A model generated the notes under the pieces. The model did no database searches and was not told where the DNA came from. It worked only from the letters and a program-made list of their open reading frames with translations. From NCBI GenBank assembly GCA_036524155.1, contig DATDCV010000303.1, positions 1 to 13,878 of the forward strand: DNA of 13,878 bases, in the 5' to 3' direction. Shown here in pieces: positions 13,780 to 13,878 of the stretch (the stretch's first letter is position 1; the number at the start of each line of letters is the position of its first letter). Position numbers and translations under genes: made by a program. Origin of the DNA: DATDCV01 sp036524155. Its GTDB lineage: Bacteria > Verrucomicrobiota > Verrucomicrobiia > Limisphaerales > UBA8199.

Positions 13780-13817
13780 CCAGCGTAGCCGCCGGTAATT
13801 ACAGTACCCCGTTTGCT

Positions 13818-13849
13818 TTCCCCCTCTCTTCCCAAGGCGGAGAGGGGAA
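13818..13849. repeat. REP-like hairpin, copy 2
   Basis: TTCCCCCTCTC (13818-13828) pairs with GAGAGGGGAA (13840-13849) with one bulged C. Copies 1 and 2 have the same orientation and share the block AGGCGGAGAGGGG at the start of the right arm, with 38 bases between them. This is the pattern of dispersed REP/BIME-type repeats. Confidence 0.75.
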
Positions 13850-13878
13850 CCGCATCGGCTGTCCGCTCTTCTCCTAAG

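Noticed and set aside
13674..13835. 54-codon N-terminal extension of the toroid protein
   Set aside because: It translates REP-like hairpins and would bury the signal peptide; a strong Shine-Dalgarno marks the ATG at 13673.

Overview
The window is GC-rich, densely packed bacterial chromosome, about 60% GC by eye. I read it as most likely from the Verrucomicrobiota (Limisphaerales/Pedosphaera-like) or a close PVC-group relative. The support is indirect: most starts lack a Shine-Dalgarno, a large SSS symporter sits in a sugar operon, a MoxR/DUF58/transglutaminase cluster lies beside a secreted alpha/alpha-toroid protein, and the short spacers are filled with 7- and 8-base degenerate repeats and REP-like hairpins. 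No rRNA or other phylogenetic marker is present. No phage, IS element, CRISPR array, tRNA or rRNA was seen.

Region 1 (1-3955, minus strand) is a galactose uptake and entry operon. A good sigma70-type promoter at 3927-3955 is followed by an SSS-family sodium:sugar symporter, an 88-residue two-helix membrane protein, aldose 1-epimerase (galM) and galactokinase (galK, cut by the window edge). The sugar would be imported, interconverted between anomers and phosphorylated. The spacer before galM holds two hairpins.

Region 2 (4008-5448, plus strand) begins with a divergent promoter that would give a nearly leaderless transcript of a decayed nucleotidyltransferase-like gene. That gene seems to have lost its middle. 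About 260 bases without a convincing gene follow, then panC (pantothenate synthetase).

Region 3 (5441-7746, minus strand) holds a DegT/DnrJ/EryC1/StrS aminotransferase and a Gfo/Idh/MocA oxidoreductase. They are separated by a 110-base spacer packed with octamer repeats that switch orientation. The pair resembles the oxidise-then-aminate modules of amino-sugar pathways, but the substrate is unknown. The oxidoreductase overlaps the end of panC by 8 bases, tail to tail.

Region 4 (7880-12622, plus strand) is the widespread MoxR AAA+ ATPase / DUF58 / membrane transglutaminase (TgpA-like) cluster. Its spacers carry heptamer repeats and a GNRA-loop hairpin. The cluster meets, tail to tail, a secreted prenyltransferase/squalene-oxidase-repeat protein (12633-13673, minus strand). 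Upstream of that gene are two copies of a REP-like hairpin.

The genes are mostly familiar. The best candidates for something undescribed are the small membrane protein tied to the symporter, the spacer repeat islands and the internally deleted nucleotidyltransferase.
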